Origin: Denitratisoma oestradiolicum
GTDB lineage: Bacteria > Pseudomonadota > Gammaproteobacteria > Burkholderiales > Rhodocyclaceae
Assembly (NCBI RefSeq): GCF_902813185.1
Contig: NZ_LR778301.1
Coordinates: 1,674,001 to 1,738,000 of the forward strand
Direction: 5' to 3'
Length of the DNA stretch: 64,000 nt
The notes beneath the pieces were generated by a model. That model saw only the letters and a program-made list of their open reading frames with translations, made no database searches and had not been told where the DNA came from. The position numbers were made by a program, and so were the translations under genes. This document shows positions 53,033 through 62,611 of this stretch, piece by piece (within the stretch, counting starts at the first letter, position 1; the number at the start of each line of letters is the position of its first letter).

Positions 53033-56000
53033 ATGTTCACCCTGATCCACGGTAACCGCCAGGAAGTCCTTGCCCGTCGCCTGGCCCAGGGGCTGCGGGC
53101 GGACCCACCCGGCCTGTTCCAGGAAGAGGTAGTGGTGGTGCAGAGCGAAGCCATGGCCCGCTGGCTGAAGCTCTACCTTGCCGAGGAACTGGGTATCGCC
53201 GCGCAGCTGCGCTTTCCCTTTCCTGCCGGCTACCTGTGGGAACTCTTCGGCCGGGTGCTGCCCGCCGTGCCCAGGTCCTCGCCCTTCGCGGCGGGGCGCC
53301 TGCACTGGCGCCTGCTGAGGATGCTGGCCCAGCCCAGGGAGGAAGAAGTCTTCGCGCCTCTCGGTCACTACCTTGCCGGCAACGATCCCCTGCGCCGGGA
53401 TGGTCTGGCTCGCAAGCTGGCGGCGGTGTTCGAGACCTACCTGGCCTATCGACCCGACTGGCTGGCGGACTGGAGCGCCGGCCGCCACCGTGGCCTGGGC
53501 CCCCATGAAGCTTGGCAGGCAAGGCTCTGGCAGGAGTTGCTGGCCGAGCTGCCCGACCTGCCCGAGGCCCATCCCCGGCAGGCCTTCCTCGCCGCCCTGG
53601 CGGCCGAGCCGGCCCGGGCCGCCCGACTGCCCCGGCGCATCAGCCTGTTCGGCATCGGCGCCATGGCGCCACCCCATTTCGAGGTGTTCCGGGATCTGGG
53701 CCGCCATCTGGATGTCACTCTCTACCTGCTCAATCCCTGCCGCGAATACTGGGGCGATATCGTCGCCCGCCGGGTCCAGGCCCTGGCCGCCCTGGCCCAG
53801 CCCGAGGCGGCCATCCATCTGGAAACGGGCCATGGCCTGCTCGGTTCCCTGGGCACGGTGGCGCGCCAGTTTTTCGACCAGGCCAGCGATGCGGCCCTGA
53901 TGGAGGAGGCCTTCACCGAACCGGACGGGCAGGGCGCCTCCACCCTGTTGCAAAGGCTCCAGGCCGATATGCTTGATCTGCGGGAACCGGCGGCCCCCGG
54001 GGCGATGCCGGTCGATGGCTCCTTGCAGATTCATGTCTGCCATGGCCCCATGCGGGAGGTGGAGGTGCTCCACGATCGCCTGCTGGCGCTCTTCGAGGCG
54101 GACCCCGGACTGCGGCCCAGCGACGTGCTGGTGCTGGCCCCGGACATCGAGGCCTATGCGCCCCTGGTGGAAGCCCAGTTCGCCACCCAGCTCCCCGGAC
54201 GCCGGATTCCCTTCACCATCGCCGACCGTCCGCCTGCGGCCCATGCGCCCTTGCAGCGGTCCTTTGCCGCCCTGCTGGACCTGGCTGGTGGGCGCCTCGA
54301 AGTCGCTGCCGTGCTGGGCTTCATAGAGCAGCCTCCTGTGATGGCCCACCTCGGCCTGGACGAAGCTCGCCTGGAACAGGTGCGTGACTGGGTGCGGGCC
54401 GCCGGCATCCGCTGGGGCGTGGATGCCGACTGGCGCGCCGCCGAGGGGCTGCCTGCCAGTGATGAGCATAGCTGGCGCGCCGGTTTTGAGCGCCTGCTGC
54501 TGGGGGTGGCCCTGCCCGCCGATGGCGAGCTGTTCCGGGGTCTGTTGCCCGCCGCCGATATCGAGGGTAGCGGGGTGGCCGTGCTGGGTCGCCTGATCGA
54601 TTTTGGCGAAGCCCTGTTCCAGGCCCACCGGGAACTCAATCGTTCCCGCTCCCTGGCCGAGTGGTCGCTCTATCTGGCCGGTTTGTTGCCGCGCTTTTTT
54701 GACGTCGAGCAGGACCCTAGGGACACCATCGCCGCCCAGGAGTTGCGCAGCGCCTTGGAAGCCCTGGCGGTCGAAGCTGACGCTGCGGATTGCCAGGAGT
54801 TAATGCCCCTGGCCGTGCTGCGCCGTGCCCTGGATGAAGCGCTGGAAAGCACCGCGCCGGGCTGGGCCTTCTGCGGCGGCGGCGTCACCTTCGCCGCCCT
54901 GCGCGCTCATCGCGCCGTGCCCTGCAAGGTGCTCTGTCTCTTGGGCCTGAACGATGGCGAATTTCCCCGCAACCCGGCGCTGCCCGGCTTCGATCTGGTA
55001 GCCGCCCACCCCCGGGCCGGCGACCGCTCCGCCCGGGACGAGGACCGTCACGCCTTCCTCGAAGCCCTGCTCTCGGTGCGCCAGGTGCTGCACATCAGCT
55101 ACCTGGGGCGCAGCATCCGGGACAACAGCGAACTGCCGCCCTCCACCCTGGTCAGCGAACTCCTGGACAGCATCGCCCGGGGCTATGGCGACCCGGCCGC
55201 CATCACCGTGGTGCACCCCCTGCAAGCCTTCAGCCGTCGCTATTTCGACGGCAGCGGCCCGGCCAGCTATGCCGAGGAATACGCCGCCGCCAGCCGCGCC
55301 GCGGCGGCCCGGCGTCAGGACGACAGGGCAGGGCGGCCTTTCCTCGCCGCCCCCTTGCCCCCCGGGCCGGAAGCCATGGCCGAAACCAGCCTGGATGGCC
55401 TGATCCGATTGCTGCAAAACCCGGCCAGGCATCTGCTGCGGGGCCGCCTGGGCATTCATCTGGAAGCCGGGGAGGGACTGGTGAACTCCGCCGAACCCTT
55501 CGTCCTCGATGGTCTGGAGCGCTACGGCCTGGACCAGTTGATCCTGGACCGACACGCCATGGGCGAAGCCAGCGTCCATGCCCTGGCCCGTGCCCGGGGC
55601 GATCTGCCCCATGGTGGCGCCGGCGAGTCCATCTTCCGCGCCCGCTGGTCGGCCCTCGCGCCCCTGGCGCGCCGGGTGGAGGAGGTACGGGCCGGGATGC
55701 TGCCCCCCCAGCCGGTGGACCTCGCCTTCGCCGGCATCGCCCTCACCGGGCAGCTCACCCAGCTCAGCGCCGACGGCCTGGTGGCCTGGCGTCCCGGCCG
55801 CACTCGCAACAAGGATCTGCTGGCCCTCTGGGTGCGCCACCTGATCCTGCATTTGGCAACCCCCGCCGATATCCAACCCCGCAGCCGGCTGCTTTGTCTG
55901 GATGGCAGCACCACCCTGGGGCCCGTGGCGGATGCCGACGCACAACTGTCCGTGCTGCTTCAGCTTGCGCAACGGGCCGGCAACGAGCTGCTACCCTTCT

Positions 56001-56209
56001 TTCCCGAGACCTCCGGCGCCTTCGTCAAGGACAGTGCCGCCAACTGGCAGGGACAGTGGTTCAGCGATTTCAACCCGGAGCTGACCGAGCACACCGACCC
56101 CTATTTCGATCTGGCCTTCGCCGGCTGCGATCCCTTCGGCGACGAGTTCCAGGCTCTGGCCCGGCAGGTCTTCGAACCGCTGTTCGCGGCGCTGGAGAAA
56201 ACGGCATGA
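53033..56209 (+). CDS. recC: Exodeoxyribonuclease V gamma subunit RecC
   Basis: RecC subunit (1058 residues) of the RecBCD helicase-nuclease, which recognises Chi and holds the complex together. The N-terminus MFTLIHGNRQEVLARRLAQG and QSEAMARWLKLYLAEELGIA, LRFPFPAGYLWELFGRVLP are typical. KVLCLLGLNDGEFPRN is the RecC signature further on. The start at 53033 is preferred over the frame opening at 52898, which runs through a palindromic repeat. It overlaps recB by ATGA (56206). Confidence 0.95.
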   Translation: MFTLIHGNRQEVLARRLAQGLRADPPGLFQEEVVVVQSEAMARWLKLYLAEELGIAAQLRFPFPAGYLWELFGRVLPAVPRSSPFAAGRLHWRLLRMLAQPREEEVFAPLGHYLAGNDPLRRDGLARKLAAVFETYLAYRPDWLADWSAGRHRGLGPHEAWQARLWQELLAELPDLPEAHPRQAFLAALAAEPARAARLPRRISLFGIGAMAPPHFEVFRDLGRHLDVTLYLLNPCREYWGDIVARRVQALAALAQPEAAIHLETGHGLLGSLGTVARQFFDQASDAALMEEAFTEPDGQGASTLLQRLQADMLDLREPAAPGAMPVDGSLQIHVCHGPMREVEVLHDRLLALFEADPGLRPSDVLVLAPDIEAYAPLVEAQFATQLPGRRIPFTIADRPPAAHAPLQRSFAALLDLAGGRLEVAAVLGFIEQPPVMAHLGLDEARLEQVRDWVRAAGIRWGVDADWRAAEGLPASDEHSWRAGFERLLLGVALPADGELFRGLLPAADIEGSGVAVLGRLIDFGEALFQAHRELNRSRSLAEWSLYLAGLLPRFFDVEQDPRDTIAAQELRSALEALAVEADAADCQELMPLAVLRRALDEALESTAPGWAFCGGGVTFAALRAHRAVPCKVLCLLGLNDGEFPRNPALPGFDLVAAHPRAGDRSARDEDRHAFLEALLSVRQVLHISYLGRSIRDNSELPPSTLVSELLDSIARGYGDPAAITVVHPLQAFSRRYFDGSGPASYAEEYAAASRAAAARRQDDRAGRPFLAAPLPPGPEAMAETSLDGLIRLLQNPARHLLRGRLGIHLEAGEGLVNSAEPFVLDGLERYGLDQLILDRHAMGEASVHALARARGDLPHGGAGESIFRARWSALAPLARRVEEVRAGMLPPQPVDLAFAGIALTGQLTQLSADGLVAWRPGRTRNKDLLALWVRHLILHLATPADIQPRSRLLCLDGSTTLGPVADADAQLSVLLQLAQRAGNELLPFFPETSGAFVKDSAANWQGQWFSDFNPELTEHTDPYFDLAFAGCDPFGDEFQALARQVFEPLFAALEKTA

Positions 56210-59200
56210 ATATCCGCCCCCTCCATCCCGCCATCGTTCCCCTGGCCGGCTTCCAGGCCATCGAGGCCAGTGCCGGCACAGGCAAGACCTGGAGCATCGC
56301 CGCTCTCTACTTGCGCCTGGTGCTGGAGCAGGCCCTGCCGGTGGAGCGCATCCTGGTGGTCACCTACACCAAGGCCGCCACGGCGGAGTTGCGGCGACGC
56401 ATCCGGGAGCGGCTGGTGGAAGCCCGCAGTGCTTTCCAGGCGCGGAAAGCAGACTTCCCTCTCCCTCAGGGAGAGGGGCAGGGAGAGGGTGGGGTTGTGG
56501 GTGATCCGGTGTTGTCGGCCCTGTTGACAGCGATCGAACCCGATCGAGCCGTGGCCCTGCTGACCCTGGCCATCGAGAGCTTCGATCTGGCCGCCGTGCA
56601 CACCATCCATGGCTTCTGCCAGCGGGCGCTGGCGGAGCGGGCCTTCGAGAGCGGCCAGCCCTTTGACGCGGAACTGATGGCCGACGAGGCCGTGCTGTTG
56701 CGGGAGGCGGCACGGGACTTCTGGCGCCGGGAACTGGACGGGGCCGATCCTGCCTGGTCAGGCTGGTTGCTGGGCCGCCTGCCCGGTCCCGAGGCGCTGC
56801 TGACTGCCCTGCGGCCCCATCTGGGCAAGCCCTATCTGGATCATCTGCCGCCCCCTCCCTGGGATGCCGATGCTGCGGCCACCCTGGTCCGGCATTTCGC
56901 CGCCGTGGGCGAGGCCTGGCGGGCAAGGGGTGGCGAGATCGTGGCCCGTCTCAGCCAGTGGCCCAAGCTCAGCCAGACCAGCTACAAGCCGGCCCAGATC
57001 GCCCAGAATGCCGCCAAGCTGGATGCATGGTTTGCCGGTGCCGTCGATGATCCGCCTCTCAAGTCCCTGGAACTCTTTACTCCGGAAAAACTCGCCAAGG
57101 GCACCACCAAGGGCGGTACCCCACCCGAGGACCCCCTGTTCCTGGAACTGGAAGCCCTGCGCGATGCTGTCCTGGCGGTGGAGCAGGCCCATGAGCGGCG
57201 CCTGGGAGAGCTGCTGCTGCGCGCCCTGCAAGGCTGCGAAACCCTGTTGGCCGAGCGCAAGGCCAGCCTCAACCGGCTGTCCTTCGACGATCTGTTGAAC
57301 GCGCTTCAGTCGGCCCTGGTCGGTCCCGGCGGCGAGGCCCTGGCGGTAAGCCTGCGCACTCGTTACGGCGCCGCCCTGATCGACGAATTCCAGGACACGG
57401 ACCCGGTGCAGTACGCCATTTTCGAGCGGGTATTCCGCCAGGGGGGGCATTCCCTGTTCTTCGTCGGCGACCCCAAGCAGGCCATCTACGGCTTTCGTGG
57501 TGCCGACCTGCAAACTTACCTGGAGGCCCGCGAACAGGCCGGGGAGCCCTGGGCACTGGCCACCAACCGGCGCTCGGTGCCGAGCCTGGTGCAGGCGGTG
57601 AACGCGCTCTTCGCTCGCCAGTCCGAGCCCTTCCTGGATCCGCGCCTGGGCTTCGTGGAGGTGGCCGCAGTGCCGGCGGAACAGCCGCCCCTGCTGATCG
57701 ACGGCGCGGAAGCCGGACCCTTCGATATCTGGTTCCTGCCTCGCGAAGGTGACAAGCCCCTGAGCAAGGGTGCCGCCAACGAGCGCATCGCCGCCGCCGT
57801 GGCCGCCGACATTGCCCGACTGCTCAATCTCGCCACCCGGGGTCAGGCCACGGTGGCGGGTCGGCCCCTTTGCGGCGGCGACATCGCGGTGCTGGTCAAG
57901 GGCCATCGCCAGGGCAAGCGGGTACGGGATGCCCTGGTCGCCCTCAATGTGGCCAGCGTCCGTTACGGCCAGGAGAGCGTGTTCCACAGCCGGGAGGCCA
58001 TGGAGGTGGAGCGCCTGCTGCTGGCCGTGGCCGAACCGGGCCGGTTGGGTCTGGTCAAGGCGGCCCTGGCCACGGACCTGCTGGGCCGGGACGGTGCCGC
58101 ACTGCATGAACTGGAGCAGGACGGCGAGGCCTGGGAGCGGGAACTGCGCCGCTTCCACGACTGGAATGCCCTGTGCCGGGAGCGGGGCTTCGTCGTCATG
58201 TGGCGCAGCCTGCTGGTGCAGGAGGGCGTGGCTCCCCGCTTGCTGGCCTGGCCCGATGGCGAGCGGCGGATGACCAATCTCCAGCATCTCTCCGAACTGC
58301 TGCAACAACTGGCCCACGACGAGGGACTGTCCGCCGACGGTCTGGCCGCCCGCATCGCCGAGGAGCGCCAGGGGGAGGGCGACGGTCTCGATGCCGAAGC
58401 CCGGCTGCTGCGCCTGGAGAACGACGAGCAACTGGTGAGGATCGTCACCATTCACAGCAGCAAGGGCCTGGAATATCCCCTGGTGTATTGCCCCTTCCTC
58501 TGGGACGGCGGCAAGCCCCGGGAGCGGATTGGCCCCCTCAAGTTCCACGACCCGGCCCAGGGCGGGCGGGCCGCCCTGGATTTCGGTTCCGCCGAACGAC
58601 AGGCCCATGCTGCCGAGGCCGAGGATGAGCGGCGCCAGGAATTGCTGCGCCTGGCCTATGTGGCCCTGACCCGGGCCAAACAGCGCTGCGTGATCGCCTG
58701 GGGGGCCGTCAAGGATGCCGAAATGTCGGCTCTGGCCTGGCTGCTCCACGGCGCCGATCCTGAGGATTTTGCCAAGCGTGACGATGCCGCCCTGAAGCGC
58801 GACCTGGAGGCCCTTCGGGTTGAATGTCCGGCCATCGCCGTGAACAATCTGCCGACTGCGACGGGTGAACCCTACCGGCCGGCCACTGTGGAAACCGGGC
58901 TGGCCGCCCGGCCTTTCACCGGCAGCATCGCCCCCCGCTGGCTCAGCCATAGCTTTACCGGCTGGATGGGCAGCGCCGAAGCCGAGATGGTGAGCAGCGA
59001 ACGGCCCGATCATGATGCCGCTGTCGTGGCGGTGGCCGATGAGACGGCTGAAGACGCGGCCGGGATCGCCGACTTTCCCCGGGGTGCCCAGGTGGGCTCG
59101 GCTCTGCACTTTCTTTTCGAGCATGGCGACTTCGCCCGTTTCGATGCCGCCGCCGTGCCCGCCGCCCTGCGCCAGTTCGGCATCGACGAACGCTGGGCAC

Positions 59201-59775
59201 CCCAGGCTGCCCGGCTGGTGATGGCGACCCTGGAGGCCGATCTGGGGGCTGGCCTGCGTCTGAACCAGCTCCCGCCGGGCCGGCAGATGCGGGAGTTGGA
59301 ATTCCTCTTTCCCATTGCCGCTCCCGATCCTCAGGATCTGGCCGCCGCCATCGGACCGGGGCAGGGGGCCGACGGGCATCTCGACCGCCGTGTCGCCCGG
59401 CTCCAGCCGGCCCGGGCTGCGGGCTTCCTGAAGGGCTTCATCGATCTGGCCTGCGAGCATGAAGATCGGCTCTGGCTGCTGGACTACAAATCCAACTGGC
59501 TCGGTTCCCGCCGTACCGACTACGGGCCCGAGGGCCTGGCCACCGCCATGGCCGAATCGGGCTACGACCTTCAGTCCCTGATCTACACCGTGGCCCTGCA
59601 CCGGCTGCAAAAGCTGCGCCGGCCCGACTACGACTATGCCCGCCACATGGGGGGCGTCCTCTACCTGTTTCTGCGGGGCCTGCCTGACGCCGGGGTGTTC
59701 CGCTGGCAGCCCGATCAGGCCCTGGTGGAGCGGGTGGACGCCTGCCTGACCCGGCAGGAAAGGTGGTTTGCGTGA
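56206..59775 (+). CDS. recB: Exodeoxyribonuclease V beta subunit RecB
   Basis: RecB helicase-nuclease, 1189 residues. Helicase motifs: SAGTGKTWSIAALYLR (Walker A), VVTYTKAATAELRRRIRERL, TIHGFCQRAL, DEFQDTDPVQYAIFERVF (Walker B), VGDPKQAIYGFRGAD and TIHSSKGLEYPLVYCPF. Nuclease site: GFIDLACEHEDRLWLLDYKS. All active-site residues are present. Residues 84-96 (FPLPQGEGQGEGG) are not family sequence and come from an inserted palindromic repeat (56455-56494), in frame. Confidence 0.96.
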   Translation: MNIRPLHPAIVPLAGFQAIEASAGTGKTWSIAALYLRLVLEQALPVERILVVTYTKAATAELRRRIRERLVEARSAFQARKADFPLPQGEGQGEGGVVGDPVLSALLTAIEPDRAVALLTLAIESFDLAAVHTIHGFCQRALAERAFESGQPFDAELMADEAVLLREAARDFWRRELDGADPAWSGWLLGRLPGPEALLTALRPHLGKPYLDHLPPPPWDADAAATLVRHFAAVGEAWRARGGEIVARLSQWPKLSQTSYKPAQIAQNAAKLDAWFAGAVDDPPLKSLELFTPEKLAKGTTKGGTPPEDPLFLELEALRDAVLAVEQAHERRLGELLLRALQGCETLLAERKASLNRLSFDDLLNALQSALVGPGGEALAVSLRTRYGAALIDEFQDTDPVQYAIFERVFRQGGHSLFFVGDPKQAIYGFRGADLQTYLEAREQAGEPWALATNRRSVPSLVQAVNALFARQSEPFLDPRLGFVEVAAVPAEQPPLLIDGAEAGPFDIWFLPREGDKPLSKGAANERIAAAVAADIARLLNLATRGQATVAGRPLCGGDIAVLVKGHRQGKRVRDALVALNVASVRYGQESVFHSREAMEVERLLLAVAEPGRLGLVKAALATDLLGRDGAALHELEQDGEAWERELRRFHDWNALCRERGFVVMWRSLLVQEGVAPRLLAWPDGERRMTNLQHLSELLQQLAHDEGLSADGLAARIAEERQGEGDGLDAEARLLRLENDEQLVRIVTIHSSKGLEYPLVYCPFLWDGGKPRERIGPLKFHDPAQGGRAALDFGSAERQAHAAEAEDERRQELLRLAYVALTRAKQRCVIAWGAVKDAEMSALAWLLHGADPEDFAKRDDAALKRDLEALRVECPAIAVNNLPTATGEPYRPATVETGLAARPFTGSIAPRWLSHSFTGWMGSAEAEMVSSERPDHDAAVVAVADETAEDAAGIADFPRGAQVGSALHFLFEHGDFARFDAAAVPAALRQFGIDERWAPQAARLVMATLEADLGAGLRLNQLPPGRQMRELEFLFPIAAPDPQDLAAAIGPGQGADGHLDRRVARLQPARAAGFLKGFIDLACEHEDRLWLLDYKSNWLGSRRTDYGPEGLATAMAESGYDLQSLIYTVALHRLQKLRRPDYDYARHMGGVLYLFLRGLPDAGVFRWQPDQALVERVDACLTRQERWFA
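56455..56494 (+). repeat. In-frame palindromic repeat inside recB
   Basis: A 9-bp stem, CCCTCTCCC-tca-GGGAGAGGG (56457-56477), followed by a purine-rich tail, all within the recB frame. It adds about 13-15 residues after the VVTYTKAATAELRRR segment, a loop region of RecB. Related to the sequence between mrpF and mrpG. Confidence 0.7.
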
Positions 59776-59803
59776 ACGGCCAAAACCACGGAAAGGTTTC
59801 CCC

Positions 59804-61603
59804 ATGACCGTCCTGCAACGCCTCGAAGCCCTGGCCGGCAGCGGCGCCCTGGAGGCCATCGACCTGCATTTCGCCCGGGCGGTGGCCCGCTGGGGCGGGG
59901 AAGATGAGGCCGTGGTCCTGGGCGCTGCCCTGGTCAGCCACCTGGCCGGCGCCGGCCATGTCTGTGCCGATCTGGCATCCATGGCCGATGGCCCCCTGCC
60001 TTTCGACAGGGACTGGATCGCCCCTTCCCTGGCGGCCTGGCAGGAGGCAGTGCGGAATCATCCGGCCTGCGTTGGCGACGGCAGCGCCCCCCTGGTGCTG
60101 GACGGTTGTCGCCTCTACCTGGCCCGTCACTGGCGCGACGAGGGCCATGTTGCCGCCGAACTGGCGCGCCGGGCCAGCGATCCCCTGGTGGTGGACGAGG
60201 CCTTGCTGGCCCGGCAGCTCGACGCCCTGTTCGATGCCGCCGATCCGGCCGTCGCCGGCCAGCGCCAGGCTGCGGCCCTGGCGGCGCGGCAGCGGGTGGT
60301 CCTGATCTCCGGCGGCCCCGGCACCGGCAAGACCACGACCCTGGCCGCCTTGCTGGCCCTGGCCATTGGTCAATGCACCCAGGGGGGAACGGCTTCCGAG
60401 TCTGTCGCGGGGGCTTCGACAGGCTCAGCCCGAACGGTGGCGCCCTTAGCTCGAACGGGGGCTCCCCTGCGCGTCCTCCTCGCCGCCCCTACCGGCAAGG
60501 CCGCCGCCCGCATGCAGGAGTCCGTGGGGGCGGCCAAGCGTCGTCTGTCCCTGGCGCCCGAGGTGGCCGCCCTGATTCCCGATCAGGCCCGTACCTTGCA
60601 TCGCCTGCTGGGCCTGCGTCCCGGCGGCGGGGCGCGGCATCACGCCGGTCATCCCCTGGCCGTGGATCTGCTGGTGGTGGACGAGGCTTCCATGGTGGAC
60701 CTGGCCCTGATGGCCAAGCTGCTGGCGGCCCTGCCGCCCCAGGCCCGGCTGGTGCTGCTGGGGGACCGGGACCAACTGGCCTCGGTGGAGGCGGGCGCCG
60801 TTTTTGCCGACCTGTGCTTTGCCGCCGGAAGCGGCGGCATCCTGGCGTCGGGCTACGGCCAGTTGAGCCACAGTTTTCGCTTCGGCGGCATGGCCGGCAT
60901 CGGCCGGCTTGCCCGCTGTCTACGGAATGGCGATGGCGATGGTACTGTGGCCTTGTTGACTGAGGGTTCCGATGGCCTTCAGTGGCAACAAACGCCCGTT
61001 GCCGAAGCCCTGGTGCAGGGCACCCTGGAAGGCTATGCCCCTTATCTCGATGCTGTGGTCAGTGGTGCCCCACCTTCGGAACTACATCGCTGCTTTGCCT
61101 CCTTCCGCCTGCTGGCCGCCCACCGCCAGGGTCCCTGGGGTGTGGGCCGCTTCAACGCCGCCATAGAACGGGCACTGGGCCAGCGCTTCGGTCACGGCCA
61201 GCGCCAGCCCTGGTATGCCGGCCGCCCGGTGATGGTGAACGCCAACGACTACACCCTGGGACTGTTCAATGGTGACATCGGCATAGCTGCGCCGGACGGC
61301 CATGGTGAGCTGATGGTCTGGTTCGAGGGGGATGACGGCCTGCGCGCCATTCCACCCCACCGTCTGCCTGCCTTTGACCCGGCCTGGGCGCTGACGGTGC
61401 ATAAGAGCCAGGGCTCCGAATTCGACGCCGTGCTCCTGGCCCTGCCGGACCAGCCCTCACCTCTGGTGACCCGGGAACTGGTGTACACCGCTGTCACGCG
61501 GGCGAAACAGCAGGTTTCCCTATGGGCGACCCCAGGTGCGCTGCGGGACGCTTGTGGCAAGGGGATAGCAAGGTACTCGGGGTTGGCGGGGCGGTTGAAG
61601 TGA
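59804..61603 (+). CDS. recD: Exodeoxyribonuclease V alpha subunit RecD
   Basis: RecD helicase, 599 residues, 5'-3' motor of RecBCD. Motifs: GGPGTGKTTTLAALLALAI (Walker A), LLAAPTGKAAARMQESV (motif Ia), LLVVDEASMVDLALMAKLL (Walker B), LLGDRDQLASVEAGAVFADL (motif III) and TVHKSQGSEFDAVLL (motif V). The start at 59804 has GGAAAGG upstream. Between Walker A and motif Ia lies a non-family stretch (GGTASESVAGASTGSARTVA), produced by an inserted repeat at about 60383-60470, in frame. It follows recB by 28 bp. Confidence 0.95.
   Translation: MTVLQRLEALAGSGALEAIDLHFARAVARWGGEDEAVVLGAALVSHLAGAGHVCADLASMADGPLPFDRDWIAPSLAAWQEAVRNHPACVGDGSAPLVLDGCRLYLARHWRDEGHVAAELARRASDPLVVDEALLARQLDALFDAADPAVAGQRQAAALAARQRVVLISGGPGTGKTTTLAALLALAIGQCTQGGTASESVAGASTGSARTVAPLARTGAPLRVLLAAPTGKAAARMQESVGAAKRRLSLAPEVAALIPDQARTLHRLLGLRPGGGARHHAGHPLAVDLLVVDEASMVDLALMAKLLAALPPQARLVLLGDRDQLASVEAGAVFADLCFAAGSGGILASGYGQLSHSFRFGGMAGIGRLARCLRNGDGDGTVALLTEGSDGLQWQQTPVAEALVQGTLEGYAPYLDAVVSGAPPSELHRCFASFRLLAAHRQGPWGVGRFNAAIERALGQRFGHGQRQPWYAGRPVMVNANDYTLGLFNGDIGIAAPDGHGELMVWFEGDDGLRAIPPHRLPAFDPAWALTVHKSQGSEFDAVLLALPDQPSPLVTRELVYTAVTRAKQQVSLWATPGALRDACGKGIARYSGLAGRLK
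60410..60437 (+). repeat. In-frame GGCTTCGACAGGCTCAGCCC repeat inside recD
   Basis: The 28-bp core GGGGCTTCGACAGGCTCAGC, CCGAACGG belongs to a widespread bacterial repeat class (often read as TTCGACAGGCTCAGCCCGAA). A second, degenerate CGAACGGG occurs at about 60452-60459. It adds about 25 residues to RecD between helicase motifs I and Ia. Confidence 0.7.
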
Positions 61604-61628
61604 GGGATGTTGCCGTGATCGGACAGGC

Positions 61629-62519
61629 TCATGCAGAGTTCTTTTTTGGCCGGGTCGGAGCCGGGGCGGTTTCCTGGAGTTCCAGTTGATGGCGGGCCTG
61701 ATCGTCCTGGGCCAGGGCCTCGGTGAGCAGAGGCAGGCAGTCCTTCAGGGTGGACGCCAGGGTCCAGGGGGGATTGAGGATGAACAGGCCGCTGCCGTGC
61801 ATGCCGAAGCCGTCCTCCGACGGGGCCTGGACGGTGAGGCTGACGTGGAGCCAACTGGCGGGCAGTTTTTTGAGTTTTTCCGGCAACTGGCGGGAGTCGC
61901 CCCGTTGCACCTGGGGATACCAGAGGGCGAAGGTGCCGGTGGCGAAGCGGGCGAGGCCTTCCTTCACGGCGGCCAGGGCGCGCAGGTAGTCGCGCTTGTC
62001 CTCGTAGGCCGGGTCCATCAGGGTGAAGCCGCGCCGGGGCGGCGGGGGCAGCACCGACTTGAGTTCGGCAAAACCGTCGGCTTGGCGTAGGGCGTAATGC
62101 TTCTCCCGGCCCGGAAAGGCCCGGCCCAGGGTGTCGGCCAGGACCCGCGCATCGGTGCTGTGCAGCTCGAAGAGCCGCAACCGGTCGGCCTCCCGCATCA
62201 AGGAGAGGGCCAGGGCCGGGGAGCCCGGGTAATTGCGCAGCCGGCCGTCGGGGTTGAAATGGCGCACCTGGTCCACGTAGTCGGCCAGGGGGGCGGGCAG
62301 ATTCTTGCGCTCCCAGAGCCGGCCGATGCCGCCGGAGAACTCGGCGTTCTTGCTGGCATAGACCGATTGCAGATCGTAGAGGCCGGCGCCGGCATGGGTA
62401 TCCACCACCCAGTAGGGCTTGTCCTTCTGGTTGAAATGGCGCAGCAACTGGACCAGGACGAAATGCTTGAGGACGTCGGCATGGTTGCCGGCATGGAAGG
62501 CGTGGCGATAACTGAGCAT
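61629..62519 (-). CDS. rlmJ: 23S rRNA (adenine-2030-N6) methyltransferase RlmJ
   Basis: A 296-residue SAM-dependent methyltransferase that methylates A2030 of 23S rRNA. MLSYRHAFHAGNHADVLKHF and WVVDTHAGAGLYDL (SAM motif) are the RlmJ N-terminal hallmarks. The catalytic motif, usually DPPYE, reads DPAYE here; the Asp and Tyr are kept. Convergent with recD. The stops are about 25 bp apart. Confidence 0.93.
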   Translation of the reverse strand: MLSYRHAFHAGNHADVLKHFVLVQLLRHFNQKDKPYWVVDTHAGAGLYDLQSVYASKNAEFSGGIGRLWERKNLPAPLADYVDQVRHFNPDGRLRNYPGSPALALSLMREADRLRLFELHSTDARVLADTLGRAFPGREKHYALRQADGFAELKSVLPPPPRRGFTLMDPAYEDKRDYLRALAAVKEGLARFATGTFALWYPQVQRGDSRQLPEKLKKLPASWLHVSLTVQAPSEDGFGMHGSGLFILNPPWTLASTLKDCLPLLTEALAQDDQARHQLELQETAPAPTRPKKNSA

Positions 62520-62611
62520 CGGGCGACAGGGGCGAACAAAACAGGGGCCTTACACTATCACGGCCAGGCCCGCCGGAAAGGGTTATCCTTGCCGCCCTTC
62601 AACGGAACAGA

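Noticed and set aside
56758..59982. Open frame of 1074 codons antisense to recB
   Set aside because: The plus strand encodes all RecB motifs; the antisense product is Gly/Gln/His-rich low-complexity sequence with no domain.
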